64,000 bases of DNA, from NCBI GenBank assembly GCA_004123355.1, contig SCHM01000001.1:1480001-1544000 (forward strand), in the 5' to 3' direction. Positions 1 through 12,745 of this stretch are shown one piece after another. The first letter of the stretch is position 1. Every line of letters starts with the position of its first letter. Under the pieces are notes generated by a model. That model had not been told where the DNA came from, did no database searches, and saw only the letters and a program-made list of their open reading frames with translations. Source of the stretch: Amphirosellinia nigrospora. Lineage: Eukaryota > Ascomycota > Sordariomycetes > Xylariales > Xylariaceae. A program made the translations under genes and the position numbers.

Positions 1-2175
1 GCATGGCCAGGGACACTTACAGGTATGTTGCTTGCATTCTTTAGAAAAAAAAAGAAAGACAAAAAACCCTTTTCTCAGCCACTCACACATGGGATAGTGG
101 CCAGTGACAGCCGTTCGACAATCTATGGAGGCATCGGCTGTCTCGGCACCGCCATTGTTCGCTCGGATGTAGCGAGTATTCTTGCGACCTCGACCATATT
201 CTGGCAAGTCCCGCCGGTTGCAAAAGTCACATTTACAGGCGTCTTGCCACCCGGAGTTACAGGCAAAGATGTCATCATTGCGCTCTGCGCCTTCCTCAAG
301 TCCGACGTGCTGAATATGTGTGTCGAGTTCACGGGGTCTGAGCAGACTCTTGCAAGCCTATCCGTTTCGGAAAGATTAACTATTGCAAATATGGCTTGCG
401 AATGGGGGCGCTATCAGGTCTGTCTCCTTTCCAGGCCACGACTTTGCTGAGTAACTCATGTTAGTTAGGACTTTTCCCTATCGACAACACGCTTGTTTCC
501 TGGTACCGTGCCAGAGCATCAGCCGCAGCAATTACTGATAGCCCTACTAAGTCTCGTCTAAATCATAAGCCGGTTGATGAGCTTCTAGAAACCTACCCCG
601 TAGCTGATCCTGGTGCTGTGTACGCGAAAGAATTTTATCTGAATCTGTAAGCAAGAGACGCACTTGTGCCACCCACACCCATTATTCTAACCCAACACAG
701 ATCTACTCTTTCACCCTTCGTTGCGGGACCCAACTCGGTTAATGTCGCCAACCCTGTTGCAAAGCTCGAGACTGAGAACATCGCTGTTGACAAAGCCTAT
801 CTCTTGAGTTGCACTAATGGCAGGAGCACCGACTTCGCAGCCGCTGCTCGTGTCTTCCGCGAGGCTGGCACCGATGGTAAACCTGCCAAGATCCACCCCC
901 GGGTCAAGCTTTATCTTGCGCCAGCGTCTGTGGCTGAACAACGAATGTCGGAGGAAGCCGGTGACTGGCAGGTTCTTGTTCAATCTGGGGCCGAGCTTCT
1001 TCCCGCTGGCTGTGCTACTTGCATTGGCTTGGGTCGTGTAAGTATTCGAAACCCTCTGTTTATAATTACATCTCATCGCTAATCATTCGCTTAGGGCCTG
1101 CTGGAAGAAGGTGAGGTGGGCATATCGGCAAGCAACAGATCTTACAAAGGACGCATGGGTAATTCCGCTGAGCTTTTCCTTCTGTTCGAAGTGGCACTGA
1201 CTTGTTGGTTTAGGCAGCCCAAGGCATTGTGTTATCTCGCCAGCCCCGAGGTGGTTGCCGCTAGTGCTATCAAAGGCAAGATCGCTTCCCCTGGGTGGTA
1301 CTTTAAGCCTGATGGCGTTGAGAAGGTCATTTTTGGCGAGGGCACCGGTGATTTTGTAGCTGACAAGGCTCGCTCTACTGGAGATGCTTTTGAAAAGCTC
1401 ATTGGCGAGATGGAGAGCATGATTAGCGCCGCTGAAGGCGCAGCCGAGGCAATAGCAAGCCCAGAGGCTATTGGGGACAAGGTCTTGACCGATATTCTAC
1501 CAGGCTTCCCCGAGAAAATTGAGGGCGAGATTGTTTTCTGTAAGCAATTGGTCAGTGCTCGCAAGATGAGTTGTTCGCTAACCGCAACAGGCGACAATGA
1601 CAACATTAATACTAATGGTGTCTATCCCGGACGCTATACATACGAGGATGGCATGACAGCAGAGCAAATGGCCGAGGTGTGCATGGAGAACTACGATACT
1701 AATTTCCGCAATATTATTCGACCAGATGATGTACTGGTAGCCGGGTATACTTTCGGCTCTGGTTCGTCTAGGGAACAGGCCGCTACCTCTATCCTGGCTA
1801 ACAAGATTCCTCTCGTTGTTGCCGGCAGCTTCAGCTCCATCTTTAGCCGCAATAGTAAGCAACATTGGCAATATGTTATTTCACCTGAGACACTAATTTT
1901 TGGAATAATGCAGGTATCAACAACGCTCTTCTTGGGCTTGAAATGCCTAAACTGGTCGAGCGGCTTCGTGAAGCGTATAAGAATGAGGCAGACAAGCCTC
2001 TGACTCGTCGAACGGGCTGGAAGCTGCTGTGGGATGTCCGTCGGTCTCGGGTTACTATTACAGAGCAGGATGGCACCTCCTGGGTGCAAAGCGTGGGTGA
2101 GATGCCTCCCAATGTCCAGGAAATCATCGCCAAGGGGGTATTGTGAAGTGGGTGCAGTCTACCCTGCAGGCTTGA
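1..2175 (+). CDS. lys4-like: homoaconitase-like protein (Lys4 family), 5'-truncated by window edge
   Basis: Homoaconitases are mitochondrial [4Fe-4S] enzymes of the fungal alpha-aminoadipate lysine pathway that interconvert homocitrate/homoaconitate and homoisocitrate. The reading shows YGGIGCLGT, the SCTN cysteine, the GCATC cysteine pair (CGPC/CGAC in most relatives), the swivel-domain motif [10 protein letters not shown] and the family C-terminus [11 protein letters not shown]. Visible introns: 23-78, about 418-469, 647-700, 1038-1094, about 1156-1214, 1540-1590 and 1855-1913. Frame breaks of one missing base are seen near 405 (G run before the GLFPID motif), near 1217 and near 2135. The literal stop is at 2144-2146; restoring frame gives a normal C-terminus ending at 2175. 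The usually invariant SDSHS motif reads SDSRS, so the Asp-His pair is lost. It may be a divergent paralogue, a decaying copy or a mis-sequenced lys4. Family is certain; activity is not. Confidence 0.85.
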
Positions 2176-3948
2176 GTGGGAAGTTTGGGGCTTTAGAGTC
2201 CATTATATCTGAGACACGGCGCCCGCTTGCCAACGATGCGGTGTTTACACGGCCACCTTACTTTCTACTCAACGGCATCACGAGCCCGGTTCGGTAAATC
2301 TTCAGCAGTCTGTTGTCGGTGCTTCTCATCCAGTGTTGGACTAGCCTGAGGTGATCTGGGGAAGGAGGGTCGTATGTGCGGACATTTGGCGAAGGACTGT
2401 GCTGCTCATTATCCTTGGCCGTCAAAGTGATACCAGCCCCTCCTGGGCTCCGCCCTCGACTCCCACCACGCCAACAATATCAGAAGCCAACGTCCACCAC
2501 CATTGACTGTTGTGGCTAGTATAAAATGGACAGTACACTGGTTGCTCTATCCACCATGTCCTGGCCATTTCTGGGGCCGGTACGAAATGGATAGGAGACA
2601 TTGCTCCACCAAGTCCTAGTCATTGCTATGGCTGGTAAAAGAAGCGCCAAAAGCGCACCGAGTCTTAAACACTGGAACGGTACATAGCCGTACATATGTG
2701 ACATTCCCCATACGTGGTAGAGAATGGCTTCATAGTCGTGCTTTCTGCAGTTCTATTACGGTACAAGCTGTGAGATCTGGTTATCCCCTTTTGGCCTCCC
2801 AAATGTGCCGGTGCATGATTTCAATACTACGCAGTGTCCACAGAATGGACAATATACAGGTCCCCAGGATATGATTATGCAGCGCCGTGCTAAAACTAGA
2901 AGAGCAAGAGTACTGCTACTTACGAGGCTCTTATAGAAATTCAAGTAGAAAAGTAGCTGTTGATCAGTTTCGCGCCTTTTTGCCACTCAGCAACCCTGGT
3001 CGATGAGTGGACATAGCAAAATTACCACCAAAAATTCTCCTGCAAGCACAATAGACAGCGCTCCAAAATTACCCCTCACAGTAACTCCTGTGCTAACCTT
3101 GTAGGTGATGGTAGAAATACATTGTTGCCTAGTTGGAAAGTCCTTTTCAAAAGATGAATCTAGGCCGAGATGTAAATTCGACGTCTCGCTGCTTAAGGTA
3201 TAACTTACGCTAGTCATATCTGTGCATGCAGGCCTCGGCCTACGACGTCGAAGAAGTACACCACGCGAATCTCGACATTGCTCGCAGCTGAGGAGAGAAT
3301 AAGTTCTACATTGATTGAGTGACTTCCAAAGATTTTATTCAGTATTGTGAAATAATTTGCATATAATTAATACACTCTATCATCCGGAGCGTATAATGTC
3401 CAAAAATCAGACCATTAGGAGCAGCATAAGAAACGGGTGCCGGTTAGTGTGGTGGCTACAAATGAGTTACCGCTTTGCTTGAGGTTACTAGATAGACTCC
3501 TGTCTACATATCATAGACATTAGTATCGTATACTTGACCTTGGTCCGAAGTGACGTCAATTAACTTAGCGTTAGCTGTTAGGTACTAACATACCTTCCCT
3601 AGGGAAGAAAAATATGTAAATCTGGCCAAGAATCAGCCTACGAAGATGCTCACCACCCTTCGCACAACAACAAGAATTCATATGTATATCCCTACACTTA
3701 TTAGGTGTGGCATCCAGTTTCGGCATACAGAAAGCCGAAACAAGAGAAACCTTGAACCGGCGCTCGCTCAGTTCCATTACGAATCACCCAAGAAATCCGA
3801 GCCGCGTACCCCCAAAGGCTATATTGCCAACCCCCCTGAATTCCTATAATAACAAGGCACCAGCCCAACCCCAAAGTATCGGGACTAGGGAACTTTCTCC
3901 CTGGCCCTTTAGCTCTCTCCACCTCCATCTCAAAACACGGAGCAGGAA
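2176..3948. other. intergenic region, no supported gene
   Basis: About 1.8 kb between the homoaconitase 3' end and the secreted-protein start. Only short open frames without recognisable domains are present. It contains a diverged tandem duplication (2523-2637), and the last few hundred bases are presumably the promoter and leader of the gene at 3949. Confidence 0.6.
2523..2637. repeat. diverged tandem duplication of about 55-60 bp
   Basis: Two adjacent segments align by eye. The first begins aaaatggacagtacactgg and ends ctggggccggta; the second begins gaaatggataggagacattg and ends tatggctggta, with shared gttgct/attgct, ccaccatgtcct/ccaccaagtcct and ggccatt/gtcatt blocks. It may be a decayed transposon fragment. 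No open frame or terminal repeat supports a named element. Confidence 0.4.
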
Positions 3949-5188
3949 ATGCTGACCCTCGGCGCTCTCGCAGGCCTCCTAGCTATTGCTAGCGCGAGGC
4001 CGGTGCTCAACGCCAGCGACCCCATCTCGGTCGACGACGGCTACTTGAAATATCCGCGCATCATACCGGTCAAGGAGGTCGGCTGCTGGTACACGATACT
4101 CCGGCCCGAGGAGGCCGAGGTGGCGAAGCATAAGTTTGAGAAATGGAGCCGCTTCCATCATATCCGCTCCGCGTCCTACAATGGCGAGGTGTTCGGTCCG
4201 GCGCCCCCTTTTTATTTTCCCGTGCTTCCTCTTTTTTTTTTCCCCTTTCTCACTACTCACCTGCTGAGAGCTAAGCTATGTCATTGTCGTTGTTTTATTC
4301 TCGTTATCTCATCACAGCTGAGAGAGTATCGCTAACTTGATGTCTCCGCACAGGCCACACGGCCGTATGGATCTGCAATTGCAAGCAGTTCGTATCCGAC
4401 CACGTGGTCGCGGCCGAGCTCGACGAGGCGCAGAAGCTCATCACCCTGCGGTGCGGCGCGAACGTGACGGGATGGGTCTGGAGCTCCAAATGGCAGAAGT
4501 CCTACAACTGTACGCTCATCGTCGCCCCCCCCCCCTCCTCTTCGCCACTTAGGCGAGACTGATGGGAAGTTTATATGCTAATGGGATTTCTGGATAGTCG
4601 GCTCGTCCTCGACGTTTTATGAGCATATGCATTCTGTTCCCATTGGCGGCATACCGCACCATATCCCCAAGTGCCCGAAACTCTGTGTCCGGGATATCAA
4701 TCAGCCCGGTGGTCCGCATCACGGCCCCTTCAGGAACCCGAAATACCCCCAGAAGCGGCAGCCTAGAGGATGGCCCAGATGATGTGGTTCCGGATAAGAA
4801 GAAACCTCATGGTAAAAAGCCTGATGATGGAAAACCCGGCGACGGAGACCCTGATGACGGAGGCCCTGACGATAAGGACCCTGGCGATAAAGATCCAGAT
4901 AACACAAACCCTGATGGCAACCGCCCAGTTCATGGAGATCCTGACGATAGGGATCCTGGTGATAAAGACCCTGACGATAAAGATCCAGATAACACAAACC
5001 CTGATGGCAACCGCCCAGTTCATGGAGATCCTGACGATAGGGATCCTGGTGATAAAGACCCTGACGATAAAGATCCAGATAACACAAACCCTGATGGCAA
5101 CCGCCCAGTTCATGGAGACCCTGACGATAGGGACCCTGGTGATAAAGAGCCAGATGACGACCAGGACCCGGACAGTGATAAAGAATAG
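3949..5188 (+). CDS. secreted cysteine-containing protein with acidic Asp/Pro/Gly repeat tail
   Basis: The protein starts with a hydrophobic leader (MLTLGALAGLLAIASARP), a convincing signal peptide. A first exon contains one Cys (EVGCWYTILRPEEAE). After an intron ending near 4353 (ctccgcacag) comes a segment with AVWICNCKQF, LITLRCG and GWVWSSKWQK. A second intron, about 4512-4599 with a gctaat branch-like site, joins to FGSSSTFYEHMHSVPIGG and a CPKLCVRD pair. The reading then reaches a stop at 4780-4782, but a neighbouring frame stays open from there to 5188 and encodes a strongly biased DPDD/DPGD/NPDGNRP repeat tail. A frame change between about 4740 and 4790 (two lost bases or a missed intron) probably joins them. 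I do not recognise a named family; the core resembles small secreted proteins of fungi, possibly cell-wall or host-facing. The exon 1 donor is uncertain. Confidence 0.6.
4891..5160 (+). repeat. coding minisatellite, 90-bp unit x3
   Basis: Three consecutive 90-bp units start at 4891, 4981 and 5071, each beginning agatccagataacacaaacc. The first two are identical over most of their length and the third differs by a few substitutions. The unit is a multiple of three and encodes 30 residues rich in Asp, Pro and Gly with one NRPVHG block, so copy-number change would keep the frame. It lies in the 3' part of the secreted-protein gene. Confidence 0.9.
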
Positions 5189-6104
5189 GGTAAAATAAGG
5201 GAGGATGGGTCATTTCACCGCTTTGGTACAGCCATTAGGTTTATGTTATCGTCTCCTTTTCCCGGCAGTGAAATTATGTTTCTGATCGTACTTAGCTGTT
5301 TACAAATGGACATTCACACCTTGTACAATGCGGCATTCAACGTGGATAGTAGTAATTCTTAAACTTCATCACCCGATTTCCAGCCTTGTATGTCATACCT
5401 CCAGACCACAGTTTGCTAAGGGCGAATAACGTGCATCAAAAGGCACGAAACGTATCATGATGGAGAATAAAAAAGAAATAGCGGAGAGCGAAGGAATTAA
5501 GTACCCGCGCACAGGAAATTTAAGGTCATTTGATTTAAATATCAGGTTGCAAGAAATCAACCCTGACCAAGTTTTAGTATTTAGCATTTTTACCTATCAT
5601 CTTCCCCTTATCCTGCCGCAGATTCTTAGACTATTGAATAGACGAGCTATAGGATGCGCATACGAGCAGTCACTTCAGGTTATACAAGATGCAAGCGTAG
5701 GCGGTCATCATATCCTACGTTAATAGGGGCAAGTGATCTGTAGAAGAAATGGAATACTGACATGGCATTTACCATAAAGGGTGGCCGTAAGAACTAATTT
5801 CTCTGGCCTTCCTTGCATCCATCCTTTTCTTGTTAACTATACGGCGCAGAGAGCCGACCAACACCTCTATTCTTTTCGTACGTAAGCATTAACTCCAGTC
5901 GTAGCCCGTCATTACACATTAACCCAGAACTCTACCCCATGTGTAAGTTACTTTTCGTAAACGCCATCGATACCAAAAGCCCGCCAACAATGCAATGTTT
6001 TAAGGGAGAAAAGGACCGGCCTTTATAATGCTTTTATGAAATAGTTTTGAGGTAAGCCGCCACTCAACAATCCACCGTTAGCCTTCTCGCCGCAAGAAGC
6101 GCCA
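5189..6104. other. intergenic region between convergent genes, nothing recognised
   Basis: Spacer between the end of the secreted-protein gene and the 3' end of sepH, which converge here. It should hold both 3' UTRs. The longest open frame (5457-5723, +) shows no domain and is not supported as a gene. Confidence 0.5.
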
Positions 6105-9100
6105 CTATGCACTCCATTTATTTTTTCCGTCGCTTGGTGCTCGGCTTCGTCTCTGCTTCACTGGGAATGGGGGCGTGCTGCTTCCGGAGCTACTAGCTGG
6201 CGCTGGAGGCGAGGACCTGGCGAGATAACGAGTGTTGCGTCCGCTGCCGCCAGTTATGTTTTCTTTGTTGGAGGATTCACTCTCACTACGAGAGCTTACC
6301 ATCGAGCTTAAGCTGGGCCTCGGGTATAAGCCCGACGTCCGGGGTATCCTATTCTTGCTTCCAATAGGGCTACCAATGCCAGCCTGTGCATCAGCGCTCA
6401 CTCGACGGGGTATTGAGCTGACAGGAGTGCCCGTATTTTCGTCTTTGCTTCTTGGGCGCTGGAGGGCGGCTTCCCGTTTCATGTGCCAATAATATGGCTG
6501 TGCGTTTTGGACTAGCAGCAACTTCGATGTATGCAGACGACTGCGAATGCCGAGAAGCATGAGTAGGTGTCTGAGGAATACATGGGGGAGAATGGAGGGA
6601 GGGCGGGGTGTAAATGCGTCTTGGAGCCGTGCGGGAATGGTTTGGCCCTGATGCGGATGTCATTGCCGGACCGGGCTGATCCCCATCGACAATAAGATCG
6701 GATGCAAGGTTACGGACAAGTACTGCCGAATCTTTCTCTGCAAGAATGCGAATGGCATCTAAGAGAGATTTAAGTCGTCTCTCACCAAGATTAAGGGCGC
6801 TAGCTTGTTCTCTTGTTTCAAGAATGATTCGAACAAGACGGAGAAGGTTGAGCCGCACCACTGCTTTCTTATGTGAGAGCCGTTGAGCAATACCCGAGTA
6901 CATATCAGGATTAGCTAATGACGCCGCTAGCGACGGTGACAGCCGAAGGAGCTTGAGCAGTGGCTCCAATAGGTTGGGGTCAAATGCATTGATCTTAGGA
7001 TTATGAAAACACGACACAATAGCTTCGGTAAATTTGCCATTCGCGAGATGGCCTTCCACTTTAGCTGTTTCTTCTTGTAGCCTAAATTTCCGTTAGAGTG
7101 ATTTTTTCGCCTTAGAATTGAGATGAACCCACCAGACAAATATAGCGTCAAGTGCGGTGACTTGCCAGTATTGGTCCGCAAGAAGAGATACATAAAAGTC
7201 GAGGCCCTTATTCTGCCATAAGTATCTGCGACCTTTACTACCTGAATGAGCCATGTCACACAAAATGGGCAGGGCAAATTCTTTAGGTGGCCGGTCGGTC
7301 TTCATGATCTTCAGGAGAATGGGGATAATTCCATTGACAGCCGCATACTCCTGGCGATCTTTGCTCAGTCGACAGAGATTGAACGTGGTATTGAGAATCT
7401 GATTTGACATCTCACGAAAGTGGGGATGGCCCTTCTTCATGCTACTGCTCAGAAGCTCAATAAGCAGGTCGATAGCATCAGCTGAGTGAAGAGTGTCGAG
7501 AGTTGTCGATAACATTGAAAGATTTTTGATGAATTTCAACATGGTAATTTGATGCGAAGGCGTCATACGTCGAAGGTCTTTCAAGATACCTATGGAAATG
7601 TCAGTCGCGAACACTACAGCACTTCTGAAGACCTTACTTTTCAAGACTTGCCGATCGGCCACTACCTCTTTAACGTAGTTCTCGGCCTGTGAGAAGAGGT
7701 AGAATATGTTGACGATCCTGCCTTCTATCAATTCTGCAAGTTCAGTTTCAACGTCTTCATCAAGTACCCTATGCAGCACCAAGGCTAAGGGATCAAGAAT
7801 TTTGCTCCTGGAAAATATACGACAGAAGTCGTTCTTCGGAGTTGGACCCTATAAGACATATCAGTTGGCGGTGTATAACGAAGACGGGCGGGGAAGTTAT
7901 CACCTGGAGCTCGAAGACATTCCAGATGCCGTTAACGCCGATCAGCACCAGATCACGGGCGCTGTCGTAATCTTCATCTAAGAATTCGACAAGCACATTA
8001 AGACCCCCTGCACTGACGAACATCTGGAGTGTGAGCGTAGACGTCTGGTACATTTGCCTGACAAAGGCAGCTGCTTCCAACCGTATCTCGTTCGAGTATT
8101 GGCGTGCCGCGAACTTAGTAATAATCGGAATACCACCAACAAAGCAAAGATTCTCTTGAAGCTCAACATCGTTGAGTATAATCTGCACTCTTGTCAGTAA
8201 AGCAAGACCCAAGTAAGATAAACGGCGACACCACGAACTGTGTTAACGACTTTGAGCAGTTGCAATATCATATGTTGCCTGCTCTTGCTGTGCATGGCTC
8301 TAGAATCTCTAGAATAGGGAGTAGTCCATGCGCACTAATAATTAGATCTTTGACCTCGCTACTCTCCAGAGCAATTCGAGCTGGACGAGAGTTAGTAATT
8401 GGGTGTTAGGCGAAACGCAAAGACCACATACAAGGCTGCCGGATAGTTCCAAGAGTCTTTCCTCATTCTCTGTGGATTTCAACGAGCGGACTAGCTCCTC
8501 AACTCTCTCAGCTAATCGTGCATGACGGTCCCTCGCAATGTTTGCTTCAAGATCCATCTCGTCCCAGCCTGGATCCATAGAAGCAAAGGGGTCGTCCTCA
8601 TCTTCGTCGTCACCGAGCCAGGAACTGTTCGATAAGCGTGAAACGACCATTAGATTTCCATCGTCAGACCTTTATCACTATCGTCCTTCTCCGTAAAATT
8701 ATCTCTCGGTCGAATATGTCAGAAAAGTCCTCCTCCTCGTTTTCGGCGAATTTTTGTATTTCAATTGATGACTTGGATCTAAGGAATGGGCGGCCGGAAG
8801 AACTGAAGGCCGGGATGTAGGTTTCGTCGCATACTGCCAGCCTCGGGAGACTGTGTCGAGCGCGGTAAACTTGTAAGATCCGAAGGGTGGAATAACTGGG
8901 GGCGTCGGGCTACAATTCACATTTTTAAGTCCTAGAAACAAAATGAGGTAATGCGAGGGCCAGCACACACCTTCTTTGAACCCAATCTTTGGCTCAGCAC
9001 TCCATCGTTGTCATCAAAGAGGTCTGAATAATCCTCGACAGATTGCTCCCTATACACCAAGTCGGGGCGCGGTGGTAGCTCGAACTTATTATTTACGCTA

Positions 9101-11076
9101 CTCTTTGCTCTGGAATGGTGTCTATGATAGGCACTGGTCGATTGCTTCCGAGGCGATCCCCTAGATGTGCGCGGCCTTGACGGGTCCTCGTTCCTCTCAA
9201 GTTTTGCTGGAAGGTTCCAGTTTGGCCGTATTGTCTTCTCGAGTGGGTCTTCATCTTGAATCGGCAGTACTTTCTTCATCGTCATTAGTTCACCACTAGA
9301 AAGATCCAGACTCCAGTTACTAGATAAATCTCGCGAGTTGTCAATTGAGGCAAAAGCTTTAAACGATCAGCAGATAATAAACCTCCAAAATGATCGTGTG
9401 GTTTAATGTGAGGAAGCTGCAAAGCAGTTGGCGATATCGCTGTGGCAAATCATTGTCCCAATTATCGTCATCTTATGATCGCGTTAGTGTATTGTTCGGT
9501 CTATTAGTTTGGGTTGGTCAAAATTCAACCTACCAGCAAGTTCTGTGATCGGAAATCTTCGGCGCTAGGTCTTGGCTTCGCCAGTGTGAATAGGCCTTTG
9601 GCTGGCGCTGGGAGGTTAGACTTGACGTGATCATGGGAGACAAGACGCGGGTTCTGTTGGTTGTGTTGCAAAGGCACACCAGAATCTGAACCTATAGACG
9701 CACGAAGGTTGTTGTCGGATGATGTGAGGGCCTTGTTCCATTGCTTGATTCCTTCGACGGCTTGACTAAAGTTACCCGGTGCTTTGGCTACGGGCGCGTC
9801 GCTCTCCTACAACCTACTATCCAGTTGTGTTTTTAGTAACTTTCGTGCTGATACTCGAAGATTGGGGTCTTTCTGAAAACACTGCATCAAAAAGTCGCGA
9901 GCAGCCTATTGGAATATTAGCAATGGCCTGAAAGCAAGACAAAGGAAGAAGAGGTGACTGACTGACGACACGCCCTCGGGGAGAGGAGGGTGATCATCGT
10001 TCACAATGGCAAAAAGGGCAGCATAGCCTGGAGATGATGGTATGGAGGTCTTCCAGACAGCAACTCGATGACTGTACAGCCCAAGCTCCAGATATCAGAA
10101 GCGGGTGTGGCGCCTGAAAGCTCAATAATCTCCGGGGCCATCCAGTAGGGAGTACCGACAACTTGGGCTTCCTTGTCGGGCCCAGCTAGTGTGCTAGTAG
10201 ACACGCCGAAGTCGGCAAGCTTAACTTTACCATCTTTTGTGGTAAGAATATTGGCGCCTTTGATGTCCCGATGAATAACACCTTGGTCATGCAAATACTG
10301 GAGACCTTGTAGCACTTGGGTCATGTAAACGCCGACGAGATCTCGGGAAATTTCCCATAAGCTTTGCAGATGGAGTGAAGAGAGCCGTTCTCGCAGTACC
10401 TATAAACGGTAAGCGTGGATCATTGGGCATGCAGCCCAGACGTTGTATCACATACTCCAGGATAATGTTCAAACAGTCAGCTGACTTGACGAAGCCAATA
10501 TACTTGACAATATTGTCGTGCTATGGACAGTCAATATCCGGGTATGCTCAGCTCGGCGGAAGGCAATCGTCTGCTCACGTGAAGGTTTTTCAGTAGATCG
10601 ATTTCAGCCTGCTCATGATTAGTACCATGGCCTGACTTGGATCTGACTTGGTCGTCACCCGAGCCTTACCTCGATCATCCGCAACTCGCTCTTAGGTAAT
10701 TGACCAACTTGATCGCTTTGACGGCGACGGCCTCTCCAGTACCCCAGTTTAAAGCCTTATAGACGGCACCGAACGCCCCCTTGCCTATGCATTCCCCCAA
10801 TCGCTGTCCACGAGTCCGGTCAGTCTCGATCCCCACGGCCTCTAGCCCATAGCCCTTCTATAGCGCAACATACATAGTCTCTCAAGCCGGGATCCTGCAA
10901 CGCCCTCTCACGGCCATTGCTCTCCTTCCTACTGGGGGTGTTCGGGTGCGGTCGTGTCGAGAGGACGAAGACGCTGCGACGATACTGGGCCGTCCATTCG
11001 CGGCGTGATGCTGTCGGTCGCTGGAAGGGGTGCCGCCATCTGGAGGATGTGACCTGTGCGACGCACTGGGCGGCAT
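6105..11076 (-). CDS. sepH: septation initiation network protein kinase (Cdc7/SepH/Cdc15 type)
   Basis: Ste20-like Ser/Thr kinase that acts at the spindle pole body and triggers septum formation. The start at 11076 opens a Ser/Pro-rich leader, then DPGLRDY, an intron (10804-10873) and [20 protein letters not shown] (P-loop). Further motifs are [23 protein letters not shown] (catalytic loop), [18 protein letters not shown] and [21 protein letters not shown] Ser-rich linker (about 8350-9850) includes [20 protein letters not shown]. About 6600-8210 encodes a long ARM/HEAT-like region (e.g. [20 protein letters not shown]), then a basic tail with [11 protein letters not shown]. Several small introns are visible, including three in the kinase domain around 10390-10680. 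Single-base losses break the frame near 10900, 10705, 10350, 10030, within 9300-9850, and near 6500. These look like sequence errors because the gene is otherwise highly conserved end to end. Confidence 0.92.
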
Positions 11077-11430
11077 GGCCACCGCTACTTTGGCTGGGTC
11101 AAGAGCTCACCGAGGGGTTTGGGCTAGAAAAGAGTGGTTCGTCGGTCGGCTAGGGCTCGATATCGGGGGATTAGCATGGGCGGCAGTGGTATGCCGCGCT
11201 GTCGATATCGGGTCGGGTGTGCAGTTGTTCATCGAGCTGCGTCGTGTCTTGTTTTACGCGCTCGAGCATTGAGCGTCGAGGTTGAAGAGGGTGGCAGAGG
11301 TAGTGGATAGACATGCAGCAAGGTGCTTTAGGTGATGCAGATCGTCGCGGGGTTGTGGACGATGCGCTGGAATGTGGAATGGTTCCAGAAGGGCATCCAG
11401 GGGTCTGGCGGCTGTGATTGGCTTGGTGAC

Positions 11431-11460
11431 GCCCAGATAGGCCCAGATAGGCCCAGATAC
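11431..11460. repeat. 10-bp tandem repeat x3
   Basis: The unit gcccagatag occurs three times in direct succession; the last unit ends in c instead of g. Confidence 0.85.
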
Positions 11461-12510
11461 GGTGAATAGCGGGGTCTCGGGAGAGCTAAGTGTAGGCGTC
11501 TAGGCTGCTTGGTTGAATCAGGTGTGAGAGTGAGGATGAAACATGAATTTAGGTTGCATTTTCATGCAGGCCTCAGGTCAGGCGCAGCCCTAGTCCTACC
11601 ATCTTATCGACCAGCTAATATTCACATATCTACACTCTTCACCTAATTGCAAGAGATTTGGATAATTCAAGTGAACATGAAGGGACAACAGTTAGCTATT
11701 TTTGCTAGTCGACTAACACAAAGCTTGTTACCTTTGCACTATCCTGATCATCACCATCAATAAGTTCTGGAGGGTGTAAGTGAAAGCGTAGGTGAAGAAC
11801 ATATGGAGGGGAAAAGGAAAAAAAAGAATAGAGAGAAGAAAGACAATTTAGAGGCGCCATACGATAGTTTTAATCACAGCGCAATCTCTGACGTCATTAC
11901 TTCAAGTTAGTTCGTGCATCTACAAATAATTCATCTTCACGAGTGTTGCTAAGGCCTTTGGATTTAGCAGTGCTAGGTATTGGTTACTAGGTTAAGTATC
12001 TACACTTATAGTGTTTCTCTATAATCTGGCAATTCTCTATTATCAATTGGCGAATCCTGCAAAAGGTTGATACAATGAGGCTCTTCTATGCAGGAATCCT
12101 AGTGCGGCAATCGAATTGCAATTACCATCCATACCTACCTTCGATTCCGAATCTATCAACAATATACCATAGTCGCTAGGTGTATAATTAGCATCATGCA
12201 AGTGCCATTCTGATTCATATCCAAGACCCGCAGCTTTGCTTCTCATAGTATAGCTTACATGACTTTGGTATAGATTTAAGCTTCTTAGTGGATTTATTAG
12301 TCTGCTCAGTCCCTACCATTCATCTTTAAACTAGTTGTCACGTATGGACTCCCAGGATGAAAAATGTTCGTAGGGTTTTATCTTTACGGCGCAGTTAGAT
12401 ATTTTGAGTTTTTCTAACGTAAAAATAGTTTCATCTCACGTAAATACAAACCACATCTCTAGGTGCCTCTAAACACCTAGGCATACCGAAGTAGGGCGAG
12501 TAAAGTATGT

Positions 12511-12745
12511 GGGCAAATTAAGCCCAGGCGCAAAAACACCAGAATTCCTGCTGTATCTTATCTTCGTACTTAGCGGGCACACACATCACGGAGATTTCAA
12601 AGTTTGTATTTTTTATTATATACTACTTTCCTTTCGATCAACGGATTCCCCTTATTTCTACGTGACTGAGACTTGAATTGGATGAGTAATTCTCAGATTA
12701 CCTCTTTTCCTTTGGTCCTAGTCACCCTAGGCCAATTCAATACTT
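12511..12745 (+). repeat. dispersed repeat family A, copy 1
   Basis: Shares ordered blocks with 24841-25110 in the same orientation: gggcaaat(t/c)a, gcccagg, ggagatttcaaa, gatcaac(g/a)gattc, gatgagtaat, cagattacctc and ggccaattcaata. Intervening bases are diverged and the second copy has an extra segment of about 30 bp near its start. No coding potential was seen, so it may be a fragment of an old transposon. Confidence 0.75.

Noticed and set aside
4719-5213. Long antisense frames over the secreted-protein repeat
   Set aside because: They are produced by the 90-bp periodicity, which keeps all frames open. The plus strand has the signal peptide and introns.
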